Below, in pieces: positions 14,647 to 24,493 of a stretch of DNA of 64,000 bases (position 1 is the stretch's first letter; every line of letters begins with the position of its first letter). The translations under genes and the position numbers were made by a program. The notes under the pieces are model-generated. The model saw only the letters and a program-made list of their open reading frames with translations. It was not told the DNA's origin and made no database searches. The DNA is from Bacillota bacterium. GTDB taxonomy: Bacteria; Bacillota; Sulfobacillia; JAJZYS01; JAJZLH01. The DNA lies in NCBI GenBank assembly GCA_021850485.1, contig JAJZLY010000008.1:147879-211878 (forward strand). The letters run 5' to 3'.

Positions 14647-17600
14647 TTGAAGATTGAGAAGGACACCGCCCGCCACGGCCTACACATCGCTCGCCATTAC
14701 ACCCGGGCCGGCGAGAATCCCTACGAGTCGGTAACCTGGGACAAGCGTCACTCCCGGATTACGAACCCGGATGGGTCGGTGGTGTTCGAACTGCGCGATG
14801 TCGAGGTCCCCTCCGACTGGTCGCAAATGGCAACCGACATCGTGGTCTCCAAGTACTTCCGCAAGGCCGGGGTGCCGCTGCGCGGCGAAGATGGAGAGGT
14901 TGTGCGCGACGAGGCCGGCCAAGCCGTCCTCGGTTCTGAGACATCGGTCCGTCAGGTGGTTCACCGCCTGGCCGGCACCTGGCGCCACCACGGTGACCTC
15001 AACGGCTACTTCAAGAGCGATGCCGACGCCCAGGCCTTCTACGACGAGATCGTCTACATGCTGCTGCACCAGATTGCCGCTCCCAACTCCCCGCAGTGGT
15101 TCAACACGGGATTGGCCTGGGCGTACGGCATCACCGGGCCGGCCCAGGGCCACTGGCGGGTGCCCGCCGAAGGCGGCGAGGCGATCCGGTCAGAAGACGC
15201 CTACACCCATCCGCAGACCTCCGCCTGCTTCATCCAGTCCGTGCGCGACGACCTGGTCGGCGAAGGCGGCATCATGGACTTGTGGACGCGCGAGAGTCGC
15301 ATCTTTAAGTACGGCTCCGGTACCGGCACCAATTTCTCAACCATTCGCGGCGAGGGCGAGTCGCTCTCCGGCGGCGGTACCAGCTCAGGGCTGATGTCGT
15401 TTTTGCGGATCGGCGACCGGGCTGCCGGCGCCATCAAGTCAGGCGGCACCACGAGACGGGCGGCCAAGATGGTGGTGGTCAACGCTGACCACCCGGACAT
15501 CGAGAAGTTCATCAACTGGAAGGTGGAAGAAGAGCGCAAGGTAGCCGCCCTGCTGGCGGCTGGCTACGACTCGGACTTCAACGGCGAAGCGTACCAGACC
15601 GTCAGCGGGCAAAATTCCAATAACTCGGTACGGGTCACAAACCAGTTCTTGGAGGCGGTGATCACAGACCGGGACTGGGATCTAATCAATCGGACGGACG
15701 GGCAGGTAGCCAAGACGCTCAAGGCCCGCGACCTGTGGCAGAAGATCGCTTCCGCCGCCTGGGCCTGTGCCGACCCCGGACTGCAATACGACTCCACCAC
15801 CAACGACTGGCACACCTCTCCGCAGAGCGGCCGCATCAACGCCTCCAATCCGTGCGTGACCGGTGACACTCTGGTCGCCACCTCCTTCGGCTGGCGGCGG
15901 ATCGATGAACTGGTCGGCGAAGGCGTGTTCTTGCAGGGTCATCTGGGCAAAGAGCGCTTGGCCCCTCAGGTGTTCCCCACCGGCACCAAGCCGGTGTTCA
16001 CCCTGACCACCGTCAGCGGCTACCAGGTGAAACTCACAGCCGATCACAAGGTGGCTACGCAAAATCGCGCCGATGTCCCGGCCAGCGAACTGCGCCGCGG
16101 CGATCGTCTGATCTTGTCGGAAGCCGGATTCGGCCGCACCAGCCTGGCCGACGACCAAGCGGAATTACTGGGCATGGTGGTCGGCGCCGGACGGGTGTGG
16201 GGCGAAGAGGGTCAGCGCCAAGTCTACCTGCGTCTGGACGGCGAGGACGCCTATGTGCTGCACACATACGCAGACCTGATCAGAGACCCCGAAGAGGACA
16301 GCGGCCGCAGCAGCCGGCGCGTTGCCAACTCCCGACTCAAGCCGTCGCCCTCCCCGATGCAGCAGTTGGCGGCAGTGATGACGAATTACGCCCACTTCGG
16401 TCACTCGGAAGAGGACAAGCAGCTCACGCCCGAGGTACACGGTCTGGATGCCCAGAGTCTGTCTGCCTTCTTGCGCGGCCTGTTTACCGCAGCCGGCCGG
16501 GTGGAGATTCATCGGGCCGGCCCTTCGCTGGTGCTGGAGGCACCGTCCCGGCAGTTGTTGTCTCAAGTCCAGCTCTTGTTGCTCAACTTCCGCATCAAGA
16601 GCAGCCTCGGCGAAGAGAAGAGCGGCCTTCCGTCTTTGGTCATCGTCGGCGGCTACGTGGCCAATTTCGTCAAGTTCATCGGCCTGATTGACCACAGCGT
16701 GACGGCCCAGGATCTGGCCGACTGGGCAGGTGAGATCCCGTCCGACATCCCGTCTGTGATCACGGACGGTTTTGGCTCGCTGAAGTCTTTGGGTACGGAG
16801 CCTGTCTTCGACCTGACCGAGCCGATCGATCACCACTTTTCCGCCAATGGACTGTGGGTGCACAACTGCTCGGAGTATTTGTTCTTGGACAACAGCGCCT
16901 GCAATCTGGCGTCTGTGAACCTGCTCACCTTCCGCGACGCCACAAGTGGCCGCTTCGATGTTACGGCCTACCGGCACGCCGTGCGGCTTTGGACTATCGT
17001 GCTGGAAGTGGCCGTGCTGATGAGTCAGTTCCCCTCTCGGGAGATCGCCGAAATCAGTTACAAGTTCCGCACGCTGGGACTGGGCTACGCCAATTTGGGC
17101 GCCCTGTTGATGGTCGATGGACTGCCCTATGACTCACCCGGAGCTCGAGCCGTAGCCGGTGCCTTGACCGCCATCATGACCGGCGAGTCCTATGCCACAT
17201 CGGCCGAAATGGCCGAGCAGTTGGGCGCCTTCGCCGGCTTCGCCGAAAACCGTGAGGACATGCTGCGGGTGATCCGCAACCACCGGCGGGCAGCCTATAA
17301 CGCACCGCCCGAAGAGTACGAACAACTGGGCGTGCTGCCAGTTGCCATTGATGCCGAGTTTTGCCCCGACGACCTGTTGAAGGCGGCACGCGAGGCCTGG
17401 GACCGGGCTCTGTCACTGGGTGAGACCCATGGCTATCGCAACGCCCAGGTCACCTTGCTGGCACCGACCGGCACCATCGGGCTTCTGATGGACTGTGACA
17501 CCACCGGCGTGGAGCCGGACTTCTCAGTCGTCAAGTTCAAGAAGCTGGCTGGCGGCGGTTACTTCAAGATCGCCAATCAGTCGATCCGCCCGGCGCTCAG

Positions 17601-18855
17601 CCGCCTCGGCTACAGCGACCGGCAGGTCGAGGACATCTTGCGCTATGTGATGGGCACCTTGAGCCTGAAGGATGCTCCGGTGATCAGTCGCGACAACCTG
17701 AAAACCCGCGGGCTGGACGAGGACGAGGTACGCAAGATCGAGACTGCTCTGCCCAGCGTGTTCGAATTTGACCAGGCCTTTGCCGGCTGGGTGCTCGGCC
17801 CTGACAGCATGCAGCGGCTGAATTTGCCGCAGACCGCTTCTGGCCAAGACGTCCTTCTGGCCCTCGGATACAAGCAGGCAGAGATCGCTCAGGCAGCGGT
17901 CGTCGTCTGCGGCCAGATGACGCTGGAGGGCGCCCCCCACCTGAAGGAAGAAGATCTGGCCGTGTTCGACTGTGCCAATCCCTGCGGCAAGATCGGTACC
18001 CGCTACATCGCCCCCATGGGCCACGTCCGGATGATGGGTGCGGTCCAGCCGTTTTTGTCCGGCGGCATCTCCAAGACCATCAACATGCCCAACGATGCCA
18101 CCATTGAGGATGTGCAAACCGCCTACCTGGAGAGCTGGAAATTAGGTCTGAAGGCGATCGCCATCTACCGGGACGGTTCTAAGCTGTCCCAGCCGCTGAA
18201 CTCTCGTGGCACCGACAACGGCGATGGCGACGAGGCAGCACAAGAGGGTACGCCGATGCCGCGGCGCCGGCCCCTGCCGGCCAAGCGCCACGGCTTCACC
18301 CAAGAGGCCAGGGTCGGTGGGCACAAGGTGTACCTGCGCACCGGCGAATACCAAGACGGCACCTTGGGCGAGATCTTCATCGACATGCACAAGGAGGGCG
18401 CTGCCTTCCGCAGTCTGATCAACTGCTTCGCCATCGCCGTCTCCAAGGGACTGCAATACGGCGTGCCGCTGAGTGAGTTCGTCGACACCTTCATCTTCAC
18501 CCGATTCGAGCCCCAAGGCATCGTAGAGGGCCATCCCAACGTCAAGATGTCTACCTCGGTGGTCGACTACATCTTCCGAGTTCTGGGCATGGAGTATCTG
18601 GGCCGCACCGATTTCGTCCAGGTCAAGCCGATCGACGACGAGGGGACGGCCGCTGCCCAGCCGATCGCCATCCAGAGCGCTCCGGTGAAACGGGTGGCCG
18701 CTGAACCGACGGTGTCACCACGAAACGCCCTCGACGAGCAACTCTCCCAGATGCTCGGCGATGCCCCCATCTGCGAGATCTGCGGACACATCACGATTCG
18801 TAACGGCGCCTGCTACAAGTGCCTGAACTGCGGGAACACCCTGGGCTGCTCTTAG
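14647..18855 (+). CDS. nrdJ: Class II (adenosylcobalamin-dependent) ribonucleotide reductase NrdJ with intein
   Basis: The precursor is 1402 residues; removal of a 338-residue intein leaves about 1064, the usual size of long-form NrdJ. The mature enzyme reduces ribonucleotides to deoxyribonucleotides using a thiyl radical made from B12. The redox Cys of the active site is C194 ([10 protein letters not shown]). The thiyl-radical Cys is C741 in [10 protein letters not shown], and the pair partner lies in SACNLASVN. The Cys-rich tail CEICGH...[11 protein letters not shown] is the C-terminal redox/zinc element. The start is TTG 14647, seven bases after AGGGGGA. Two NrdR boxes and a long structured leader precede it. 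The gene appears monocistronic or cotranscribed with the small basic protein that follows. Confidence 0.95.
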   Translation: MKIEKDTARHGLHIARHYTRAGENPYESVTWDKRHSRITNPDGSVVFELRDVEVPSDWSQMATDIVVSKYFRKAGVPLRGEDGEVVRDEAGQAVLGSETSVRQVVHRLAGTWRHHGDLNGYFKSDADAQAFYDEIVYMLLHQIAAPNSPQWFNTGLAWAYGITGPAQGHWRVPAEGGEAIRSEDAYTHPQTSACFIQSVRDDLVGEGGIMDLWTRESRIFKYGSGTGTNFSTIRGEGESLSGGGTSSGLMSFLRIGDRAAGAIKSGGTTRRAAKMVVVNADHPDIEKFINWKVEEERKVAALLAAGYDSDFNGEAYQTVSGQNSNNSVRVTNQFLEAVITDRDWDLINRTDGQVAKTLKARDLWQKIASAAWACADPGLQYDSTTNDWHTSPQSGRINASNPCVTGDTLVATSFGWRRIDELVGEGVFLQGHLGKERLAPQVFPTGTKPVFTLTTVSGYQVKLTADHKVATQNRADVPASELRRGDRLILSEAGFGRTSLADDQAELLGMVVGAGRVWGEEGQRQVYLRLDGEDAYVLHTYADLIRDPEEDSGRSSRRVANSRLKPSPSPMQQLAAVMTNYAHFGHSEEDKQLTPEVHGLDAQSLSAFLRGLFTAAGRVEIHRAGPSLVLEAPSRQLLSQVQLLLLNFRIKSSLGEEKSGLPSLVIVGGYVANFVKFIGLIDHSVTAQDLADWAGEIPSDIPSVITDGFGSLKSLGTEPVFDLTEPIDHHFSANGLWVHNCSEYLFLDNSACNLASVNLLTFRDATSGRFDVTAYRHAVRLWTIVLEVAVLMSQFPSREIAEISYKFRTLGLGYANLGALLMVDGLPYDSPGARAVAGALTAIMTGESYATSAEMAEQLGAFAGFAENREDMLRVIRNHRRAAYNAPPEEYEQLGVLPVAIDAEFCPDDLLKAAREAWDRALSLGETHGYRNAQVTLLAPTGTIGLLMDCDTTGVEPDFSVVKFKKLAGGGYFKIANQSIRPALSRLGYSDRQVEDILRYVMGTLSLKDAPVISRDNLKTRGLDEDEVRKIETALPSVFEFDQAFAGWVLGPDSMQRLNLPQTASGQDVLLALGYKQAEIAQAAVVVCGQMTLEGAPHLKEEDLAVFDCANPCGKIGTRYIAPMGHVRMMGAVQPFLSGGISKTINMPNDATIEDVQTAYLESWKLGLKAIAIYRDGSKLSQPLNSRGTDNGDGDEAAQEGTPMPRRRPLPAKRHGFTQEARVGGHKVYLRTGEYQDGTLGEIFIDMHKEGAAFRSLINCFAIAVSKGLQYGVPLSEFVDTFIFTRFEPQGIVEGHPNVKMSTSVVDYIFRVLGMEYLGRTDFVQVKPIDDEGTAAAQPIAIQSAPVKRVAAEPTVSPRNALDEQLSQMLGDAPICEICGHITIRNGACYKCLNCGNTLGCS
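15853..16866 (+). mobile_element. Intein in NrdJ with catalytically dead LAGLIDADG endonuclease domain
   Basis: The 338-residue intein spans residues 403-740 of the precursor. The N-terminal block is CVTGDTLV (C403 nucleophile), block B is [10 protein letters not shown], block F is [18 protein letters not shown], and it ends WVHN followed by C741. All splicing residues (Cys1, TxxH, His-Asn, Cys+1) are present, so splicing should work. The central domain keeps the shape of both LAGLIDADG helices, but the catalytic Asp is replaced by Ala in each: LLGMVVGAG (A514) and LRGLFTAAG (A616). Homing activity is therefore predicted to be lost. The insertion point is immediately before the catalytic radical cysteine. 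Confidence 0.93.
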
Positions 18856-18939
18856 GTCCGCTGCGCTAGGCGTTTCAGCCGAGCCCCCAACGCCGCACGC
18901 ACCATTCTTGCCAGCACCAGCGGACCAGGAGGCGATCTC

Positions 18940-19092
18940 ATGCAGCGTCGACCCTCCAGCGGCAAACGGACCAGCCGTCCGGTCGCCAGCTTGGCCTCCA
19001 AGGTGGGCCGCGCTGATCGCTTTCCTGGTGCAGCCAAGCCGTCCGCTGCCAGCGCACCGAACCAACGGCCCAAGCGGCGCAAGAAGAAGTAA
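18940..19092 (+). CDS. Small basic protein (50 aa), function unknown
   Basis: ATG 18940 follows AGGAGG by seven bases. The 50-residue product is extremely basic, starting MQRRPSSGKRTSRP and ending RPKRRKKK, with low-complexity Ser/Ala/Pro in the middle. The composition suggests nucleic-acid or ribosome binding. It lies 84 bp after nrdJ on the same strand and is followed 17 bp later by a strong hairpin, which supports a real transcript end here. It resembles no named family that I know. Confidence 0.6.
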   Translation: MQRRPSSGKRTSRPVASLASKVGRADRFPGAAKPSAASAPNQRPKRRKKK

Positions 19093-19109
19093 CAGGCGAA
19101 GCGTGCCTG

Positions 19110-19144
19110 GGCACCGCCTGGAGATACCAGGCGGTGCCATTTCT
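19110..19144 (+). terminator. Terminator after nrdJ and small basic protein gene
   Basis: A 12-bp perfect stem, GGCACCGCCTGG (19110-19121) with CCAGGCGGTGCC (19127-19138), has loop AGATA and is followed by ATTTCT. It is the strongest hairpin in this region, lying between the nrdJ unit and the ABC exporter. Confidence 0.75.
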
Positions 19145-19163
19145 GCACTCTTAGACGGCTGAC

Positions 19164-20918
19164 ATGGCCCAGGTAGATGTCCATACTTTGGTCATGATCA
19201 GATTGCTCCACTTCTTGCGACCGTTTCGCAGCCTGGTGGCGTTGGTCCTGGCGCTCACCTTTGTTCAGACCACGGCCACTTTGTACCTGCCAACGCTGAC
19301 CTCGAACATCGTCGACACCGGCGTGGTCAAGGGCAATGTGCCGTACATCATTCAGATCGGCGCCCTGATGCTGGCCATCACGCTGCTGGGCGCAGCCGCC
19401 GCCGCCTTGTCCAGCCTCTTCGGTTCGCGCGCCACAGCCGGGTTCGGCCAGCGGCTGAGAAGCGCTGTCTTCTCCCACGTTCAGCAGTTCACGCTGCGCG
19501 GCTTCGACCAGATCGGCACTTCATCTTTGATCGTGCGCACCACCAACGACGTGATGCAGGTGCAGCAGCTGATCAACATGATGCTGAGCATGATGGTGAT
19601 GGCACCTTTGACCGCCATCGGCGGCATCGTGCTGGCGCTTTACACAGACGCCCGCCTGGCCGTGATCGCCTTCTTGGCCATTCCCGTGCTGGGCCTCGCC
19701 ATCTACCTGCTAATGCGCAGGGGGCTTGGCCTGTTCAGCACCATGCAGGTCAAAGTCGACCGTCTGAATCTGGTGCTGCGCGAGAACCTGACCGGCGTGC
19801 GCGTGATCCGCGCCTTCGACCGGGTCCCATTTGAGGTGGATCGCTTCGATCAGGGCAACCGCAGCCTGACCGACACTTCGGTGTCCGTGTTCCGCCTGAT
19901 GGCCCTGTTGATGCCGACCGTGATGCTGGTGATGAACCTGGCGGTGGTGGCAGTGGTCTGGTTTGGCGGCATCGAGATCGGCGCTGGCACTTTGCAGGTG
20001 GGCCAGCTGATGGCGCTGATCCAGTATGTGATGCAGATCATGTTCGCCGTGATGATGGTGTCGATGATGGCCTTCATGATCCCCAGGGGCCAGGCGTCGG
20101 CCAACCGCATCAACGAGGTGCTGGACATCGCCCCGGACATCACCGACCCCGCCGCCCCCCAGCCTGCGGCCCCTGGCGGCCGCCTAGCGTTCGAGCACGT
20201 CACCTTCCACTACCCGGGTGCTGAACAGCCTGCCCTCTGTGACATCTCGTTCGTGGCCACTCCTGGTCAGACGGTGGCGATCATCGGTGGCACCGGCGCC
20301 GGCAAGTCCACGCTGCTGAACTTGATCCCCCGTTTTTACGACGTGACCTCAGGCGCCATCACCCTGGACGGCGTGGACGTGCGCACCATCACCCAGGCGG
20401 ATCTGCGCGCTCAGATTGGCTATGTCCCCGCCCAGGCCGTGCTGTTTTCCGGTTCGGTCTTGGACAACTTGCGCTACGGCGACATGGACGCTTCGGAAGA
20501 AACCGCCACGGCGGCGCTGTCCACCGCCCAGGCAGACGAGTTCGTGGCCGAAATGGACGGCGGAGTGGCGGCCGAGTTGACTCAGGGCGGCGCCAACTTG
20601 TCGGGCGGTCAAAAACAACGCCTCTCGATCGCCCGTGCTCTGGTGCGCCAGGTCCCGCTCTACTTATTCGACGACTGCTTCTCGGCACTCGACTACCGGA
20701 CCGACGCAGCCTTGCGCCAAGCCCTGCGCCAGCGGGTGAGCGGTGCCACGGTGCTGATCGTCGCCCAGCGGGTCAGCACGGTCATGGACGCCGACCAGAT
20801 CTTGGTGATCGATGACGGCCGTCTGGTCGGAGCGGGCACCCATCGCCAGTTGATGGCCAACTCAGAGGTCTATCGCGAGATCGTCAACTCCCAGCTGCTG
20901 CCGGAGGAGATCGCGTGA
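19164..20918 (+). CDS. ABC exporter half-transporter, degenerate-site subunit
   Basis: This 584-residue protein is a six-helix membrane domain (residues about 15-310) followed by an ATPase domain. Walker A is GGTGAGKST and the signature is LSGGQKQR. The Walker B is LYLFDD, so the catalytic Glu is Asp, and the switch His is replaced by Gln (VAQRVST). This is the pattern of the inactive-site subunit of heterodimeric exporters such as BmrC/BmrD and TM287/288. ATG 19164 has no clear ribosome site; M11 at 19194 is an alternative. The stop overlaps the start of the partner gene. The likely role is export of drugs or lipids. Confidence 0.88.
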   Translation: MAQVDVHTLVMIRLLHFLRPFRSLVALVLALTFVQTTATLYLPTLTSNIVDTGVVKGNVPYIIQIGALMLAITLLGAAAAALSSLFGSRATAGFGQRLRSAVFSHVQQFTLRGFDQIGTSSLIVRTTNDVMQVQQLINMMLSMMVMAPLTAIGGIVLALYTDARLAVIAFLAIPVLGLAIYLLMRRGLGLFSTMQVKVDRLNLVLRENLTGVRVIRAFDRVPFEVDRFDQGNRSLTDTSVSVFRLMALLMPTVMLVMNLAVVAVVWFGGIEIGAGTLQVGQLMALIQYVMQIMFAVMMVSMMAFMIPRGQASANRINEVLDIAPDITDPAAPQPAAPGGRLAFEHVTFHYPGAEQPALCDISFVATPGQTVAIIGGTGAGKSTLLNLIPRFYDVTSGAITLDGVDVRTITQADLRAQIGYVPAQAVLFSGSVLDNLRYGDMDASEETATAALSTAQADEFVAEMDGGVAAELTQGGANLSGGQKQRLSIARALVRQVPLYLFDDCFSALDYRTDAALRQALRQRVSGATVLIVAQRVSTVMDADQILVIDDGRLVGAGTHRQLMANSEVYREIVNSQLLPEEIA

Positions 20919-22804
20919 GCGCCAACCGCCCGCTGCCGCAAGGGCGGCGCGGCTTCATGGGCGGCGGACCGATGGGCATGGGCATGCCGGTAGAGCGGCC
21001 GAAAAATGCCAAGGCGACCTTGTTTCGCTTGCTCGGCTATCTGAAGCCACACCGCCTGGCGCTATCTGCGGTGGCGCTGACAGCCGTGGCCAGCACAGTG
21101 TTCAGCATCCTCACGCCCAAGATCCTGGGCAACATCACCACCGATCTCTTCTCGGGCGTCCTCCGACGGCTGCGCGGCCTGCCCGGCGGCGGCATCAACT
21201 TCACGCAGGTGTGGGATCTGCTGGCGCTCTTGGTTGGCTTGTACGTGTTCAGCGCCGTCTTCAGCTGGCTGATGCAGTACACGATGGCCGGCGTCGCCCA
21301 GCGCACGGTCTACGGCATCCGCCAGCAGGTGATGGGCAAGCTGGGCCGGCTGCCGGTCAACTTTTTTGACACCCACCCGCACGGTGAGATCTTGAGCCGT
21401 TTCGTCAACGACTTCGACAACATCAGCACCACCTTGCAGCAGAGCCTGACCCAGGCGATCACGGCGGCCATCACCTTCGTCGGCGTGGTGGTGATGATGC
21501 TGACCATCAGCCCGCTGATGACGCTGGTGGTGGTGGCCACCTTGCCGCTTAGCTTCCTGATCACCCGAGCCATCGCCATGCGCTCGCAAGGCTACTTCTT
21601 ATCCCGCCAGCGCCGACTGGGCGAACTGAACGGCCACGTCGAGGAGATGTATACCGGCCATCTGATCATCAAGGCATACGGCCACGAACAGCGGGCTCTC
21701 AACACATTCGAGGCGATCAACGCCGAGCTCTACGAGTCGACCTGGCGGGCGCAGTTCATCACCGGCATCATCATGCCGGCGATGAACGCCATCGGTAACC
21801 TGGGCTACGTGCTGGTCAGTGTGGTGGGTGGCATCTTGGTCACCCAGGGCACGCTGCAGATCGGCGACATCTTGGCCTTCATCCAATACGCCCGCCAGTT
21901 TTCGCAGCCGATCACCCAGCTGTCCAGCATCTCCAACGTCATCCAGTCTGCACTGGCGTCTTCCGAGCGGGTCTTTGAGATCTTGGACCAACCTGAAGAG
22001 CAGTCGGCCGCCGCCTCAGATACCCCAGATCGGCCAGCGCGCGGCGACGTGTCTTTTGCTGATGTGGGCTTTTCCTATCTGCCCAGCCGGCCCTTGATCG
22101 ACCACCTGACCATCAGCGTGCACAGCGGCCAAAAGGTGGCCATCGTGGGACCAACCGGTGCCGGCAAGACCACTTTGGTCAATTTGCTGATGCGCTTTTA
22201 CGATATTGACCAGGGCCAGATCACCGTGGACGGCCGCGACGTTTCTCGCATCGGCCGCAGCCAACTGCGCCGCCAATTTGGAATGGTGTTGCAAGACACC
22301 TGGCTGTTCAACGGCACCATCCGCCAAAACATTGCCTACGGGCATCCCGGCGCCACCGACGCTGAAGTGGAGTCGGCGGCTCAGGCAGCCCACGCCGACC
22401 ATTTCATCCGCACCTTGCCGGACGGCTACGACACCGTGCTGAACGAAGAGGGCTCTAACATCTCCCAGGGCCAGCGCCAGCTCTTGACCATCGCCCGTGC
22501 CTTCGTCGCCAATCCACCGATTTTGATCCTGGACGAGGCCACCTCCAGTGTCGACACCCGCACCGAGATCGCCATCCAGCGCGCCATGCTCAACCTGATG
22601 AGAGGCCGTACCAGCTTTGTGATTGCCCACCGCCTCTCCACCATTCGCAACGCCGACTTGATCTTGGTCATGAACCACGGCCAGGTGGTGGAGCAGGGCC
22701 AGCATGACGACCTGCTGCAGCGGGGCGGACTCTATGCTGAGCTCTATCACAGCCAGTTCTCGCTGCAACAGCCCATCGGCGACCTGGGGCCCGCTCTGCC
22801 CTGA
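20915..22804 (+). CDS. ABC exporter half-transporter, catalytic-site subunit
   Basis: This 629-residue protein is the partner of the previous gene, starting at GTG 20915 within its stop (GTGA). It has an N-terminal cytosolic extension rich in Gly/Met (RRGFMGGGPMGMGMP), six membrane helices, then an ATPase domain. Walker A is GPTGAGKTT, the signature is ISQGQRQ, Walker B is ILILDEATS with the catalytic Glu, and the switch His is present in IAHRLST. It therefore supplies the hydrolysing site of the heterodimer. Substrate cannot be inferred from context. Confidence 0.9.
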   Translation: MSANRPLPQGRRGFMGGGPMGMGMPVERPKNAKATLFRLLGYLKPHRLALSAVALTAVASTVFSILTPKILGNITTDLFSGVLRRLRGLPGGGINFTQVWDLLALLVGLYVFSAVFSWLMQYTMAGVAQRTVYGIRQQVMGKLGRLPVNFFDTHPHGEILSRFVNDFDNISTTLQQSLTQAITAAITFVGVVVMMLTISPLMTLVVVATLPLSFLITRAIAMRSQGYFLSRQRRLGELNGHVEEMYTGHLIIKAYGHEQRALNTFEAINAELYESTWRAQFITGIIMPAMNAIGNLGYVLVSVVGGILVTQGTLQIGDILAFIQYARQFSQPITQLSSISNVIQSALASSERVFEILDQPEEQSAAASDTPDRPARGDVSFADVGFSYLPSRPLIDHLTISVHSGQKVAIVGPTGAGKTTLVNLLMRFYDIDQGQITVDGRDVSRIGRSQLRRQFGMVLQDTWLFNGTIRQNIAYGHPGATDAEVESAAQAAHADHFIRTLPDGYDTVLNEEGSNISQGQRQLLTIARAFVANPPILILDEATSSVDTRTEIAIQRAMLNLMRGRTSFVIAHRLSTIRNADLILVMNHGQVVEQGQHDDLLQRGGLYAELYHSQFSLQQPIGDLGPALP

Positions 22805-22824
22805 GCACTGCCGCTTACGGGCGG

Positions 22825-22855
22825 TTGCATCCGAGCTAGCGAGAGGGCCTACAAT
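22825..22855 (+). promoter_or_regulatory. Candidate promoter of the first sedolisin gene
   Basis: TTGCAT (22825-22830), a 19-bp spacer and TACAAT (22850-22855), 18 bp before the start codon. The -10 is good; the spacer is long. Confidence 0.45.
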
Positions 22856-22873
22856 GGAGCAGGAGATGGTTAC

Positions 22874-24466
22874 ATGATCCATGACATCATGCACGGTCAT
22901 CTGCTCTCAGAGGTCGGCGAAGGCTGGCGTCCGGCTCGCCCGGAGCGGGTGATCCGGGGCACCATCGTCTTCTTGCCGGCGGCGCCGGCCGCTGTGGAGG
23001 CGGCCATCTCCCGGCAGGCCGCCGGGGAACCGCCGCTGAGCAAGGCTGCGGTCGACCAGCTGATGGCGCCTGCACACGCTGCGGTTCAGCGCACACTCGC
23101 CTATCTGGAGCGGTCCGGATTGAAGGTGTCGAACTGGGCCTTCCCTGGCCTGACCGCCGACTTCACGGGACCAGTACGGGCCGTCGAGCGGGCCTTTTCC
23201 TGCGGCATGCTGGAGGCCAGCCGAGACGGCCTCACCCTGTACCGCAACCGCGGCGAGCCGCAGTTGCCGCCGACGTTGGCCGCCACTGTGCTGGCTGTCA
23301 TCGGTCTGGAGTCCCTGACCCGGGCTAAGCCGGCCTTTCGCTGGCCCTTCCAGCACCCGTTTCCAGCGAATGCTGGCCGCGGATTTTATCCGGACGACAT
23401 CATCAGCGCCTACAACCTGCCAGACACCTTATCTGGTGAGGGCCAGCGCTTGGTGCTGATGGAATTTTCCAGCGGCTTCAACCCTGGCGATCTAAACGCC
23501 TTTTGGGACCAGCATCGGATCATGCGGCCTACCGTCCAAGTCGTGTCGGTGGATGGTACTGCCAACGACGGCGGCGTCGCACCCCAAGATGCGGAGTGCA
23601 CGCTGGACCTGGAGTGGGCCGGAGCGATCGCCCCTGGTGCCGAGTTGGTGGTGATGCAGTCGTCATCGGGCACCTCCGATCTATCCTTCGCCCGCTCCAT
23701 GCTGATGGCGCTGGACCAGGTCTATGGACTCGACCCGTTGCCCGGTGCTGTTTCCATTTCCTACGGTGACGCCGAGAGCCACTTCCCCAAGCGGGCGCTG
23801 ATGGCATGGGATCTGCTGGTCAGCCGCCTGAGCCTGGCCGGATGCACCGTCTTGGCCGCCTCCGGCGATCGCGGCGCCTATGGGGAGGCCGGCCCCGGCC
23901 GGCCCTATCCGCATGTCGACGCCCCGGCCAGCTTGCCACACCTGGTGGCCGTCGGCGGTACCACCTTGACCCTGACCGCCGACTTGCAACGCAAGACCGA
24001 AACCGGTTGGTCGGACACCAATAATAATGGCGCCTCCGGCGGCGGCGTCAGTTTGATGTTCCCCCGCCCGACCTGGCAGGAAAGCGTCAACGTTCCGCTC
24101 AACCCGGTCGGCCGCTATGGGCGCGGCGTACCGGATGTGGCGCTCAACGCCGATCCGGACACCGGCTACGCCATCACCTTTCAGGGCCAGCGCACGGTGA
24201 TCGGTGGCACCTCGGCCAGCACTCCGATCACGGCCGGCTTGATCACCTTGATCAATGAGGCCCGGGCCCAGGCCGGCCGGGGTCCTGTTGGATTTGTGAC
24301 ACCGCGCCTTTACAAGTTGGGACCTTCTGCCGCATTTCACGACATCTTAGATGGCAACAACTCCATTCCCGGCGTGAGCGGCTACCGCTGCGGCCCGGGT
24401 TGGGATGCGGTCACCGGCTGGGGTTCAGTCGACGGCGGTCGCCTGCTGGACGCCCTGCTCAACTGA
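22874..24466 (+). CDS. S53 peptidase (sedolisin/kumamolisin type) without signal peptide
   Basis: This 530-residue serine-carboxyl proteinase has a pro-kumamolisin activation domain at residues about 20-165 and the catalytic domain after it. The catalytic residues are E241 and D245 (AECTLDLEW), D332 in the oxyanion site (ASGDRGAYGE) and S447 in GGTSASTP. The C-terminal calcium site is indicated by FHDILDGNN and GPGWDAVTGWGS. The N-terminus MIHDIMHGHLLSEVGEG is not a signal peptide, so it is either cytosolic or exported in another way. ATG 22874 follows AGGAG. Kumamolisins work best at low pH. Gene order suggests its own transcript. Confidence 0.92.
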   Translation: MIHDIMHGHLLSEVGEGWRPARPERVIRGTIVFLPAAPAAVEAAISRQAAGEPPLSKAAVDQLMAPAHAAVQRTLAYLERSGLKVSNWAFPGLTADFTGPVRAVERAFSCGMLEASRDGLTLYRNRGEPQLPPTLAATVLAVIGLESLTRAKPAFRWPFQHPFPANAGRGFYPDDIISAYNLPDTLSGEGQRLVLMEFSSGFNPGDLNAFWDQHRIMRPTVQVVSVDGTANDGGVAPQDAECTLDLEWAGAIAPGAELVVMQSSSGTSDLSFARSMLMALDQVYGLDPLPGAVSISYGDAESHFPKRALMAWDLLVSRLSLAGCTVLAASGDRGAYGEAGPGRPYPHVDAPASLPHLVAVGGTTLTLTADLQRKTETGWSDTNNNGASGGGVSLMFPRPTWQESVNVPLNPVGRYGRGVPDVALNADPDTGYAITFQGQRTVIGGTSASTPITAGLITLINEARAQAGRGPVGFVTPRLYKLGPSAAFHDILDGNNSIPGVSGYRCGPGWDAVTGWGSVDGGRLLDALLN

Positions 24467-24493
24467 TTTCCAGACAGAGCTCAAGGAGGTAGC

